A stretch of 41,613 bases of DNA from positions 1-41,613 of the forward strand of contig NZ_CAMLHX010000034.1 of NCBI RefSeq assembly GCF_946479965.1, written 5' to 3'. Under the pieces are notes generated by a model. It was given only the letters and a program-made list of their open reading frames with translations, was not told where the DNA came from and ran no database searches. Shown here in pieces: positions 1 through 7,495 of this stretch. The DNA is from an uncultured Mucilaginibacter sp. Lineage in GTDB: Bacteria; Bacteroidota; Bacteroidia; Sphingobacteriales; Sphingobacteriaceae. The position numbers and the translations under genes are program-made. The stretch's first letter is position 1, and each line of letters opens with the position of its first letter.

Positions 1-146
1 ATAAACTGCCGTTTTCCGGCCATCGCCGCAGTAGGTTTGCAACAGTGGTTAAGGGGTAAGTTTTCGGGGGATTTTGGGCAGCATCTATGGCTGTATTAAA
101 GCTGCAAACTTAAGCGCCTGCGGCACCCCGCAGTGGCAAAACCAGG

Positions 147-183
147 TAATATAAGGCAGGCAACATTTGCCTGCCTTATATTA
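147..183. terminator. Strong inverted repeat downstream of the precursor peptide gene
   Basis: A perfect 17-bp stem (147-163 paired with 167-183) closes on a 3-base loop. It lies four bases beyond the stop codon of the minus-strand peptide gene at 188-352. Being symmetrical, it could end transcription from either side. There is no long T-run on either side, so termination is inferred from stem strength and position. The arm sequence AAGGCAGGCAAC recurs near 415-426, upstream of the same gene, so the element may be part of a local repeat. Confidence 0.6.
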
Positions 184-187
184 TAGC

Positions 188-352
188 TTATATTGAAGGA
201 TTTCCGTCGAGTGCTTTAACACATTTTTCGTTGGCTGAACGGCCGGGGCAACATGTGCAGGGCTCATAAAGCTCGTAACCGCCGTTAATTTGCTTCATTT
301 CGCTTTCTGACAGGATAGCTATAGCCTGTGGATCTAAGGTTAATTTTTTCAT
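188..352 (-). CDS. GG-leader precursor-like peptide (putative RiPP precursor, 54 aa)
   Basis: The 54-residue peptide begins MKKLTLDPQAIAILSESEM and reaches a Gly-Gly pair at residues 24-25. The remaining 29 residues carry four cysteines (CxCC near residues 32-35, and one near 44), together with Thr and Ser. A charged MKKL start, a hydrophobic/acidic middle (LSESEMKQI) and a GG end form the leader pattern of Bacteroidota natural-product precursors, including class I lanthipeptide-like families cut by C39 peptidase exporters. The segment after GG would then be the core. No modifying enzyme or C39 exporter lies beside it in the window; they may be beyond the left edge. A weak Bacteroidota-type -7 match (TATATTAG on the minus strand, 447-440) lies about 90 bases upstream. 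The leader match is clear by eye; the product type is inferred. Confidence 0.65.
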   Translation of the reverse strand: MKKLTLDPQAIAILSESEMKQINGGYELYEPCTCCPGRSANEKCVKALDGNPSI

Positions 353-616
353 TTGTTGTAAGGTTTATATTGCCGCTATTATCGGGTTTGGCTTTTCCCC
401 GGCCTGTTTTACCTAAGGCAGGCAACTTAATTGGTTAACCTAATATAAGGCAATTTTTTACAATTTAAAGCGCTAAAAACTGTTACATTCTCGCACGAAA
501 ACGATACGTTCTGGCACGTTTTTGATATGTTCTGTGATGTTTTGTTATGTAAACAAATATTACGGGATAAACGCGCTTCGCATATCGCCTGGTGACGCTC
601 ATTGCCGCTAAGGCTA

Positions 617-654
617 GTTCTTTTTTCTTGATGAAAAAGAACCAAAAAATCAAG
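617..654. repeat. Paired inverted repeats in a putative dispersed element
   Basis: GTTCTTTTT (617-625) is complementary to AAAAAGAAC (634-642), and CTTGAT (627-632) is complementary to ATCAAG (649-654). The two stems interlock, so only one can form at a time. From memory, near-identical T-rich/A-rich segments occur many times in intergenic DNA of Sphingobacteriaceae and other Bacteroidota; I cannot count copies here. No transposase is adjacent. Confidence 0.4.
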
Positions 655-865
655 TCAGCAGGGAGGCTTCTTTGCCGCACTGGTCCTTTACCCTGCATAT
701 CAGGAAAAACCACGGGCTGTAAAATTTTGCCCCGCTGTCGCTCGCTCGTGGCCTACGCTTCTGCAAAAAATTACTATGCCCCTGCCTGCGCACCGCCCGG
801 CAGTTTTACCTGATTTCGCCCGAAGCTGCCCTGCTGACGGGTTCTCTCAAAAACCATCACCATAA

Positions 866-895
866 CGTCTTTGCAAGCGGGAGCGAAGCAATCTC
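866..895. repeat. Putative dispersed intergenic repeat (GCGAAGCAATCTC type)
   Basis: The segment CGTCTTTGCAAGCGGGAGCG followed by AAGCAATCTC resembles a family of short extragenic repeats ending in GAAGCAATCTC that I recall from many bacterial intergenic regions, including Mucilaginibacter. Only one copy is visible in this window, so repeat status rests on recall. Confidence 0.35.
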
Positions 896-989
896 TACAC
901 GATATGTGGGTGTTGTTGGGCACGAGTACTCCACGCTTTAGCCAGCGCTGCATACTCGCGCCAGAGGGGGGTATAATACTGTAATCGAA

Positions 990-1292
990 CTAATTGGTAT
1001 AAATAAATCCATTTTGAGTTAACCAAATAACGCCGCCCTCCAAGAGCCGAAACCCGCCATCTATTTCCTCGGCATAATTCAGTTTTTCAAATGTTTTATG
1101 TGATTTTAAATTTCTCACCTTTTGAGAAAATTTTGTATCTTTTCTATCATCGAGAATTTGAGAATCCTCCGCATCTAGATTAAATTCAGAACTTAATATA
1201 TCTATAAGATCTGAAGTTGATATCTCATGATTATTTGAGTTATACATCGCAACTAGCGCCGGTGTAACTAATGTGTTTTCAGGTATTGGCAT
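990..1292 (-). CDS. Stand-alone winged-helix-like protein, paralogue of the HNH nuclease N-terminus
   Basis: The 100-residue protein lines up over nearly its whole length with the first ~100 residues of the nuclease encoded just upstream (1302-2078). Shared blocks are an acidic D-D/E-x-x-x-IL segment, R-x-D-x-x-FSQ-x-VRNL, and a C-terminal hydrophobic strand pattern ending in a G/L-x-Y tail. No nuclease motif is present. The start lies 9 bases after the nuclease stop on the same strand, so it is probably the third gene of the restriction-modification transcript. It could be a DNA-recognition subunit, a regulator of the cassette, or the remnant of a duplicated nuclease gene. Base composition is AT-rich like the rest of the cassette. 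The homology is visible; the role is unknown. Confidence 0.65.
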   Translation of the reverse strand: MPIPENTLVTPALVAMYNSNNHEISTSDLIDILSSEFNLDAEDSQILDDRKDTKFSQKVRNLKSHKTFEKLNYAEEIDGGFRLLEGGVIWLTQNGFIYTN

Positions 1293-1301
1293 TGACTTGA
1301 A

Positions 1302-2078
1302 TTAGGTTCGGCTAAATTTACCATTTTGATTTATATTATTTATTAAGGTCTGTATTTCTAACGGTTTATTCCAATTTCTGTGTATCATTCGATGGCAGTT
1401 GGAACAAACAGGAGTCAGATTATTAACAGCTTCTTTTAAAGTATTTTGGATATCTTCATCTTCATAAGTAAAAATTGGCTTTGCGTGGTGAATTTCAATG
1501 AAGCCATTTCCAATTTGAGGCCCATAAAAATCTGAAAAATTGAAAGCACAACATTTACAACTGATTCTATTATTAACTGTAAAGTAGTCAATCGCAAAAT
1601 CTCTTAACTTCTTGGAACGCGTATAAACAGCAACCTCCGAAACTTTTTTCATTCCTTCTGAAATGATTATGTTTTCGTCGAAAGTTTGAATTTTCCTTTT
1701 TTCAGTTTCAATTTTTTTAAGGCTATTCTTTATATCTGTATATTCAAAATCGTTTGTTAACAGGTAGCTTAACTCATATTTGTGGTCATTTAAGTATTGA
1801 CGTCCTTTATCAGTGATAAATAATGGGCTTCCAGCTTTGGATGCTCTACCTATAAAACCATTTTTGACAAATGGCCGTTGACTTGCTGTCAAATTTCTTA
1901 CGATCTGAGAAAAATAGTCGTCAGACCTATTAGCTAAGATTTCTAAATCGTCTCCTGAGGGTTTAAGTATATCTCTAAGAAGTTGTGATAATGCAGTCGT
2001 GTTAATTTTGCCATCATTAACACTGATTAAATACAACGAGGGAAGCCTCAAATCAATTTCGTAAATTCTTTCGCTCAT
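1302..2078 (-). CDS. HNH restriction endonuclease with N-terminal winged-helix-like domain
   Basis: This is probably the restriction subunit paired with the overlapping DNA methylase. It has 258 residues. Residues 1-100 form a winged-helix-like recognition domain containing FSQIVRNL near 56-63. Residues 110-165 look helical, and the C-terminal third is an HNH/beta-beta-alpha-metal domain. Visible there are zinc-type cysteines CxCC (174-177), EIHH (195-198) with the metal/catalytic histidines, an Asn near 220 in the NN-L-PVC turn, and CxxCH (225-229) with a later His at 233. Its ATG overlaps the methylase stop by one base (TAATG), indicating translational coupling with methylase made first. 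The cut site cannot be deduced from sequence. Confidence 0.8.
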   Translation of the reverse strand: MSERIYEIDLRLPSLYLISVNDGKINTTALSQLLRDILKPSGDDLEILANRSDDYFSQIVRNLTASQRPFVKNGFIGRASKAGSPLFITDKGRQYLNDHKYELSYLLTNDFEYTDIKNSLKKIETEKRKIQTFDENIIISEGMKKVSEVAVYTRSKKLRDFAIDYFTVNNRISCKCCAFNFSDFYGPQIGNGFIEIHHAKPIFTYEDEDIQNTLKEAVNNLTPVCSNCHRMIHRNWNKPLEIQTLINNINQNGKFSRT

Positions 2079-3280
2079 TAATAATTTGTTATTAATAAAT
2101 GTTCTACATTTTTATCGTTTCTATTCATAAAACTAACTAGATACGTTTTATCAAATGACTGAATATTTAAACCCCTTTCTTTATATAGCTCAAAAATAAA
2201 ATCAGTGTTTTTGATTATCATCATCCACTTCGCCTTACATTGGCTAGTTAAATAATTGGCTAACCTTTCTTGATCTCTTCTTGTAAACTCGTTCTTTGCA
2301 TAAGTACTAAATTCACTATCATAAGGAGGGTCAAGAAAGATAAAGTCATTTTTTGATGGGGTATGCTTTTTAAAAAATCCCTCAAAATCCTCATTTTCAA
2401 TAACAGTGTTATCAAGTAACGATTTAAGCTCTTTTGTTTCCAAGTATTCTATTTTTTTACGGAAGTTTTTCCTATTGTAAGCAATACCCCCATAAGGCAC
2501 ATTAAAATCTCCTTTTGAATTGTAGCGAAACATACCACTGTATGCAAAGTTTCTTATAAAAAGAAAGATTGCAGACTTAAAGGCGCTGTTTATCTTATAT
2601 TTACTTTGATTATTATAGATATGTCTAAAGTGCATATAAAATGCACTTTTTAAAGCGGTTTCAATATTGTCTAAAATATCGTTTTCAGGAAGGATGTTTT
2701 TAAGTCGTTCAAGCTCTTTCATTCGCTTTATTTTACGAATGAGGTTTATTTTAATTTCTTTGATAAAATTCTCAATATTGAAATTAAAAATGCTTGAAAA
2801 CATTCCATTAAATTGCTCAGAGTGAGTCAATATAAATTCAAATAATATGTCTTTTAGTTTATTATCATCTAGTTTATCTGAAGAGTAATCTTGATATGTT
2901 TTTACAAAAAAAACTGAATTGTTTTGGATAACAGCTGTTAATAAATCCCAATTGTGAGTTATTTCACTAAGTGCTTCGAAAAATATTTTTCTATCTCCAT
3001 TAATAAAACTGCGGTAGAGGGTAATCAATTCTTCCGATTTGTCATTAATAAAATATCTGTCCGCTTGAACAGCTGTATATACTGCTCCTCCACCAACAAA
3101 TGGCTCATAATAATCTTGAAATCTTGTTATGGGTAAATTCGGCAATATATATTTGAGTTCCTGTTCTTTCCCTCCGGCCCATTTAAGTATTGGCGATAGT
3201 TTTCTTGTGTCAACGTAATTTGTTAAACCAAGTGCGTATTGGCTATACGACTCTAACGGTTCAGATACGATATTATCCAT
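2078..3280 (-). CDS. D12-class (Dam-like) DNA adenine N6-methyltransferase
   Basis: This enzyme methylates adenine in the recognition site and protects host DNA from the co-encoded HNH nuclease. D12-class motifs appear in the expected order: ILKWAGGK (31-38, motif X), YEPFVGGGAV (58-67, motif I, S-adenosylmethionine binding), a long variable target-recognition stretch (~90-300), and FLDPPYD (315-321, motif IV, catalytic DPPY). At 400 residues it is longer than the ~280 typical of Dam/DpnII relatives, and the extra length sits in the recognition region. It is the first gene of a three-gene minus-strand cassette (methylase, nuclease, winged-helix protein). The cassette is strongly AT-rich, with long A/T runs, unlike the flanking genes, which suggests horizontal gain. 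The family is secure; the site specificity is unknown. Confidence 0.9.
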   Translation of the reverse strand: MDNIVSEPLESYSQYALGLTNYVDTRKLSPILKWAGGKEQELKYILPNLPITRFQDYYEPFVGGGAVYTAVQADRYFINDKSEELITLYRSFINGDRKIFFEALSEITHNWDLLTAVIQNNSVFFVKTYQDYSSDKLDDNKLKDILFEFILTHSEQFNGMFSSIFNFNIENFIKEIKINLIRKIKRMKELERLKNILPENDILDNIETALKSAFYMHFRHIYNNQSKYKINSAFKSAIFLFIRNFAYSGMFRYNSKGDFNVPYGGIAYNRKNFRKKIEYLETKELKSLLDNTVIENEDFEGFFKKHTPSKNDFIFLDPPYDSEFSTYAKNEFTRRDQERLANYLTSQCKAKWMMIIKNTDFIFELYKERGLNIQSFDKTYLVSFMNRNDKNVEHLLITNY

Positions 3281-3483
3281 ATGGCTAAAATACTAACATT
3301 TTCGTTATTTGAGGTTATAGCCAAAAATTGTTTGATGGTAATGTTTAAACTATCAGAGCTGCCGGACTGATACAGAAAGGGTGCCAATCCTTACGTTAGG
3401 ATAAAAGCGAATACCGGCCTTTTTTAGTTGGCAGTGGCAGTTTGCAGTAAGATTTGCTAACTAAAAAAACGCGCCTAAGGCCT

Positions 3484-3519
3484 GCCGGCGTATAATCCGC
3501 CAGCTGGCGGGCCGGCCGG
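3484..3519. repeat. GC-rich palindromes in the intergenic region
   Basis: A perfect 14-bp palindrome CCGCCAGCTGGCGG (3497-3510) is followed at once by CCGGCCGG (3512-3519). A GCCGGC lies just before them (3484-3489). They sit between the restriction cassette promoter side and the end of the small membrane protein gene. The strongest stem could terminate the minus-strand small gene at 3568-3768, whose stop is about 50 bases away, but no T-tract follows. Confidence 0.4.
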
Positions 3520-3567
3520 AGGCAACGCCCATATTAGTTGATTAGGTGAGTTTTAATTGGTTGCCAT

Positions 3568-3768
3568 TCATTCCCCACCTTCCATCGCCGCCAACCTAAT
3601 CGCCTTTATCTCCTCCTCCGTAATTAACCTGCGCGATGATAGTACCATCCATATTCCTACTACACTAAAAAGGGCTCCGCAAACAATAGCCGCTGTACAC
3701 CCTATCAGCCTTTTTGAGCCCTGGTAGGCGCAGTATCTGATACAGAAAAGCCAAATAAAAAAGCCCAT
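3568..3768 (-). CDS. Small hypothetical membrane protein (66 aa)
   Basis: The protein has two hydrophobic stretches, roughly residues 2-13 and 22-42, separated by a short basic loop (QGSKR). A charged tail of about 22 residues follows (SSRR, then EEEIKAIRLA). This resembles many small two-segment Bacteroidota membrane proteins of unknown function. It stands alone on the minus strand. Start at 3768 is the only in-frame ATG giving the full first hydrophobic segment. It is unrecognised, and a chance open frame is possible, although the composition looks protein-like. Confidence 0.45.
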   Translation of the reverse strand: MGFFIWLFCIRYCAYQGSKRLIGCTAAIVCGALFSVVGIWMVLSSRRLITEEEIKAIRLAAMEGGE

Positions 3769-3882
3769 GTGTTAAGGTTTGCTTAAATGTAAGCATCGGC
3801 AACCAAATTAAAAAAAACATCCCCATAAAAATTCAGTTATATATACCGATATTTATATCACAACATCAACCCCTAAAGTAAG

Positions 3883-4416
3883 ATGAAGAATACATACCGT
3901 TTATTGGCCATTATGGTGGCCTGCCTGTTGGCAGCATGCGGTACTATGCAAAGCATTGTGCGGTCGTCAATACCTTATACAACACCTTTAATGATTGCTG
4001 CTTCGGCAAAAACCGGGCAAAGCCTTACGGCTATTGGCACGGCCAGCAGCTTTGACCAGATACTGTTTAAAAACGGCGAAAGCACCAACCGCATTAACGC
4101 GGTAAAGGTGGTTTCGGCAGAACTGAAGTCGGCCCTGCCGGCTGATTTTGACCAGGGACATATCCAATCGCTCAAGATCTTTATGATGAAGGCCGATGAG
4201 AGCGACGCGGTGCTGGTGGCATCAAAAGACAATATAGCTGCCGACGCGGGCAACGTTATAACGCTTGATGTGAACAACTCGGGCTTCCTTGACCGGTTTA
4301 TCCGCGAACCGGATATCCGCATAAAAATGATCTATACCCTGCGTACAGCGGTAAAGGCCGATGCCAACCTGTTGCTGGTAATGAAGTTTAGCGCCACGCC
4401 GGTAAATACTAAGTAA
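3883..4416 (+). CDS. Hypothetical lipoprotein
   Basis: The 177-residue protein starts with a type II signal peptide: MKNTYRLLAIMVACLLAAC, lipobox LLAAC with the lipidated Cys at residue 19. The mature part is rich in small residues, with alternating hydrophobic positions (for example IRIKMIYTL and NLLLVMKFSA near the end), suggesting a compact beta-rich domain. I do not recognise a named family. It stands alone between the minus-strand small membrane gene and a repeat-rich spacer, so context gives no function. It is expected to be anchored in the outer or inner membrane facing the periplasm. Confidence 0.75.
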   Translation: MKNTYRLLAIMVACLLAACGTMQSIVRSSIPYTTPLMIAASAKTGQSLTAIGTASSFDQILFKNGESTNRINAVKVVSAELKSALPADFDQGHIQSLKIFMMKADESDAVLVASKDNIAADAGNVITLDVNNSGFLDRFIREPDIRIKMIYTLRTAVKADANLLLVMKFSATPVNTK

Positions 4417-4768
4417 TACTTAAGAAGCGGCGGCCCGTGCGATTCCTTCCTCGGGGAAGGTGTAGGAAGGGGTTAATCGGACTTTTCATTCCTACGTAAA
4501 ACCCCTACCCGCCACGACACGGCCCAACGCACCCTTCCCCAGGGAAGGAGTTTTTAACCCACACCTTACGCCCATTCCACTCATTTTTTTGTGTGGTGAC
4601 CCCTATGCATAATTGATAATGCAAAAAACCTTACATTGCATTATAATCAAATTGCAGTTTTCTGTACAGCTGCAAATACCAATAATAACCGTTTACCTGT
4701 TCTGAATAATTTGTAGGAGCGCCCGGGTATTGCCACAGCAATATACCTTGGGGCAATAATTAATAATA
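4417..4768. other. Intergenic spacer with inverted repeat and operon leader
   Basis: About 350 bases lie between the lipoprotein gene and the hydroxyacid operon. The first half carries the GC-rich imperfect inverted repeat at 4442-4550. The second half is AT-rich and should hold the promoter and leader of the six-gene operon. A near-palindrome TGCAT-N8-ATGCA (4606-4623) is a possible operator. I see no clear Bacteroidota -33/-7 pair and no coding frame. Confidence 0.5.
4442..4550. repeat. Imperfect long inverted repeat (CCTTCC...GGAAGG arms)
   Basis: The left arm at 4442-4462 (TTCCTTCCTCGGGGAAGG core) is nearly the reverse complement of the right arm at 4528-4550 (CCTTCCCCAGGGAAGG core). Each arm is also nearly self-complementary. 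Inner segments GGAAGGGGTT (about 4464-4474) and AAACCCCTACC (about 4498-4509) extend the pairing. It could terminate the lipoprotein gene. It resembles dispersed repeats I recall from Sphingobacteriaceae, but only this copy is visible. Confidence 0.5.
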
Positions 4769-5728
4769 ATGAAGATAGTAGTATTGGATGGCTATACCTT
4801 AAACCCCGGCGATATTAGCTGGGATGGTTTAAAGCAATTAGGCGAGGTGCATATATACGACAGAACCGCGCCCGATGAGTTATTGGAGCGGGCAAAAGGA
4901 GCAGCTGTTTTACTATCCAACAAAACCCCTATAAACGCCGACGCTATAGAGGCCCTGCCCGATTTGAAATACATTGGCCTGCTGGCCACCGGTTATAATG
5001 TTATTGATGTAGAGGCGGCTAAAAAGCGGGGTATTGTTGTGGCCAATGCGCCGGGTTATGGCACCACATCGGTAGTGCAGCAAACCTTTGCCCTGTTGCT
5101 TGAGCTTACCCAGCGCGTGCAGCGGCACAGCGATTCGGTTATGGCAGGCGATTGGTCTCGGTCGGCAGATTTTTGTTACTGGAACTTTCCGTTGGTTGAG
5201 CTGGCGGGTAAAACAATAGGCATTATCGGTTTCGGGCATATTGGCCAACAGGTTGGCGATGTGGCTACCGCTTTCGGCATGAACATTATTGGCAATAGTC
5301 GTACACGTACGGATCAATCGGCGCGTAAGAATTTCCGCTGGGCGGATGTCCCGGAGCTGCTGGAGCAAGCAGACGTGGTGAGTATTCATTGCCCTTTGTT
5401 CCCCGAGACGCAGGGCTTAATTAATGCTGATAACTTAAAGCGGATGAAGAGCTCGGCCTACCTGATCAATACATCAAGGGGCCCTATCATTGTTGATCAG
5501 GACCTTGCCGATGCCCTAAACAATGGCACCATTGCAGGCGCGGGTATTGATGTTTTATCAGTTGAGCCGCCGCGGGCGGATAACCCGCTGTTTACGGCGA
5601 AGAACTGTATTATAACGCCCCATATTGCCTGGGCAACCAAAGAGGCAAGATTGAGATTGATGGAGATGGTGGTAAACAATGTAGCGACGTTTATTGATGG
5701 AGCGCCGGTTAATGTGGTGAATAAATAA
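4769..5728 (+). CDS. NAD-dependent D-2-hydroxyacid dehydrogenase (glycerate/hydroxypyruvate-reductase-like)
   Basis: Interconverts a 2-keto acid and a D-2-hydroxyacid with NAD(P)H; glyoxylate or hydroxypyruvate is the likely substrate here. The 319-residue length is normal for the family. Visible are the Rossmann motif GIIGFGHIGQ (151-160, GxGxxG), the substrate-binding loop LATGYN (72-77), NTSRG with catalytic Arg237, Glu266 (in SVEPP) and PHIAW with catalytic His285. It is the first gene of a six-gene plus-strand run, followed after 51 bases by the hydroxyacid permease. With a malate synthase in the same run, a role in reducing or balancing glyoxylate fits better than fermentative lactate formation. 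D-lactate dehydrogenase activity cannot be excluded from sequence. Confidence 0.85.
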   Translation: MKIVVLDGYTLNPGDISWDGLKQLGEVHIYDRTAPDELLERAKGAAVLLSNKTPINADAIEALPDLKYIGLLATGYNVIDVEAAKKRGIVVANAPGYGTTSVVQQTFALLLELTQRVQRHSDSVMAGDWSRSADFCYWNFPLVELAGKTIGIIGFGHIGQQVGDVATAFGMNIIGNSRTRTDQSARKNFRWADVPELLEQADVVSIHCPLFPETQGLINADNLKRMKSSAYLINTSRGPIIVDQDLADALNNGTIAGAGIDVLSVEPPRADNPLFTAKNCIITPHIAWATKEARLRLMEMVVNNVATFIDGAPVNVVNK

Positions 5729-5779
5729 AAGAAGAAACCAATTATTTATAAGCAATGCCCAACCTAAATAACAATTTTT

Positions 5780-7447
5780 ATGGAAACCATCTGGTCACAA
5801 AATTATGATCCGCTGCACAATGTGTTTTTATCAACCCTTGTAGCGGCCATTCCTATTATCCTGCTGCTTAGCCTGATAGCCATTTTCAGGGTACGCATCC
5901 ACTTTGCGGCTATACTGGGTTTGGCGGCGGCGTTTTTAGTAGCGGTTTTAATTTATGGGATGCCTTTTAAAACGGCCACTGCTACCACCTTTTTTGGGGC
6001 AGCCAATGGTTTGTTTCCTATCGGATGGATCATCCTCAATATTATTTTTCTTTACCAGTTAACGGTTGATAAGGGGTTGTTCTCCATCATCCGCCACAAC
6101 CTGGCCGCCATAGCTCCCGATCCGCGCATACAGGTAATTTTGATCGCATTCTCCTTCGGGGCATTTTTTGAAGGCGCGGCAGGCTTTGGTACGCCCGTTG
6201 CCATTACCGCGGCTATTTTGATACAACTGGGTTTCAGGCCGCTGGCGGCCTGCGGTTTATCGCTCATTGCCAATACCGCGCCTGTAGCCTTTGGGGCCTT
6301 GGGTACGCCGGTTTTGGCGTTATCATCAGTAACGGGGATAGACCTGTTGCACCTTTCGGCAATGATAGGCAGGCAGCTGCCGCTTTTTTCATTGATCGTT
6401 CCGTTTTGGGTGGTTTGGGCCATGGCCGGTTTCCGGGGGATGCTGGGCGTTTGGCCCGCCGCGCTGGTTGCCGGGCTGTGTTTTGCAGTGCCACAGTACC
6501 TGGTGTCTAATTTTCATGGCCCCTGGCTGGTTGATATTGTAGCATCTATTTGTTCTATGATAGCGTTGATGGTACTGCTAAAATTCTGGCAGCCAAAAAC
6601 CATCTGGAAACTACCCAAGCAGGATGCAGACATGTCGATGGAGCCGGTACATGGCAGCATCAGCGGTAAAAAAATGCTGCAGGCCTGGTTACCGTGGATA
6701 CTGCTTACCGTTTTTATTTTTGTATGGGGATTGCCCACCATTAAAGGCGCGCTCAACACAATTTCGGCGCCGCAGTTTGAGTTCGCGTATTTGCATAAGG
6801 CTGTTTCGCGCACGCCGCCAATTGTTCCGGCGGCAACGTTGGATAATCCCATAAAACCCGAAGAGGCTATATTTAAATTGAACTGGCTATCAGCAACCGG
6901 CAGCGGCATATTGCTGGCGGCCATTATTGCCGGGTTTGTAATGGGCTATTCGGCAAAGGAGCTGGCCAAAAGCTACGGACGAACGCTATGGCGGGTGCGG
7001 TTTTCGCTCATCACCATTGCTGCTATGCTGGCGCTGGGCTACGTCACCAAATATTCCGGCGGCGATGCCACACTAGGTCTCGCCTTGGCGCAAACGGGGG
7101 TTATGTATCCGTTTTTTGGAACGATGTTAGGCTGGCTGGGGGTGGCGCTTACGGGGTCGGATACTTCATCCAATATTCTGTTTGGTAGTTTGCAGGTAAT
7201 AACAGCCAAGCAAACCCATGTAAGTCCGATATTAATGGCGGCAGCCAACAGCTCGGGTGGTGTAATGGGTAAAATGGTTGATGCACAAAGCATAGTTGTT
7301 GCCAGTACCGCCACCAACTGGTACGGTCATGAGGGTGATATATTGCGCTATGTATTTGTACACAGCCTGGTTTTAGCGGCCCTGGTAGGATTATTAGTGA
7401 CCTTGCAAGCCTATGTAGAGCCGTTTATGAGTTTGGTGATAAAATAA
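5780..7447 (+). CDS. LldP/GlcA-family 2-hydroxyacid (lactate/glycolate) permease
   Basis: This is an inner-membrane proton symporter for small 2-hydroxycarboxylates; E. coli relatives LldP and GlcA carry L-lactate, D-lactate and glycolate. At 555 residues it matches the family length. There are about twelve or more hydrophobic segments and conserved glycine-rich stretches such as FFEGAAGFGTPVAI (near 130-145) and a late TGSDTSSN-LFG segment (near 460-472). A long hydrophilic insertion lies near 340-365. It lies between the dehydrogenase and lutA-like genes and supplies substrate to the Lut oxidation system. Lactate and glycolate cannot be told apart from sequence; the malate synthase downstream points to glycolate. 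Confidence 0.88.
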   Translation: METIWSQNYDPLHNVFLSTLVAAIPIILLLSLIAIFRVRIHFAAILGLAAAFLVAVLIYGMPFKTATATTFFGAANGLFPIGWIILNIIFLYQLTVDKGLFSIIRHNLAAIAPDPRIQVILIAFSFGAFFEGAAGFGTPVAITAAILIQLGFRPLAACGLSLIANTAPVAFGALGTPVLALSSVTGIDLLHLSAMIGRQLPLFSLIVPFWVVWAMAGFRGMLGVWPAALVAGLCFAVPQYLVSNFHGPWLVDIVASICSMIALMVLLKFWQPKTIWKLPKQDADMSMEPVHGSISGKKMLQAWLPWILLTVFIFVWGLPTIKGALNTISAPQFEFAYLHKAVSRTPPIVPAATLDNPIKPEEAIFKLNWLSATGSGILLAAIIAGFVMGYSAKELAKSYGRTLWRVRFSLITIAAMLALGYVTKYSGGDATLGLALAQTGVMYPFFGTMLGWLGVALTGSDTSSNILFGSLQVITAKQTHVSPILMAAANSSGGVMGKMVDAQSIVVASTATNWYGHEGDILRYVFVHSLVLAALVGLLVTLQAYVEPFMSLVIK

Positions 7448-7495
7448 AAATCTGCTTACCTTTCCGCAGAGATATTAAATAAAAAATAAAAAAAT

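Larger units (their letters stand above)
353..989. other. Long intergenic region, repeat-rich, no credible gene
   Basis: About 640 bases with no convincing gene. Short open frames at 427-645, 483-713 and 592-813 are low-complexity, overlap one another and have unprotein-like composition. The stretch holds the putative promoter of the minus-strand precursor peptide at its left end. It also holds two segments resembling dispersed intergenic repeats of Sphingobacteriaceae (617-654 and 866-895). GC rises sharply around 700-960 compared with the restriction cassette that follows. Confidence 0.6.

Noticed and set aside
427..813. Overlapping open frames (427-645 and 483-713 minus, 592-813 plus) as genes
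   Set aside because: They overlap on opposite strands in repeat-like DNA, have odd composition, no domains and no good start context. They are best read as chance frames in a dispersed repeat.
990..3280. Prophage or integrative element carrying the restriction cassette
   Set aside because: No integrase, transposase, tRNA target or flanking direct repeats are visible; only the AT-rich composition suggests transfer.
4913..5389. 158-residue minus-strand frame inside the dehydrogenase gene
   Set aside because: It is the complement of a clearly coding gene with all catalytic motifs; the frame shows no domain.
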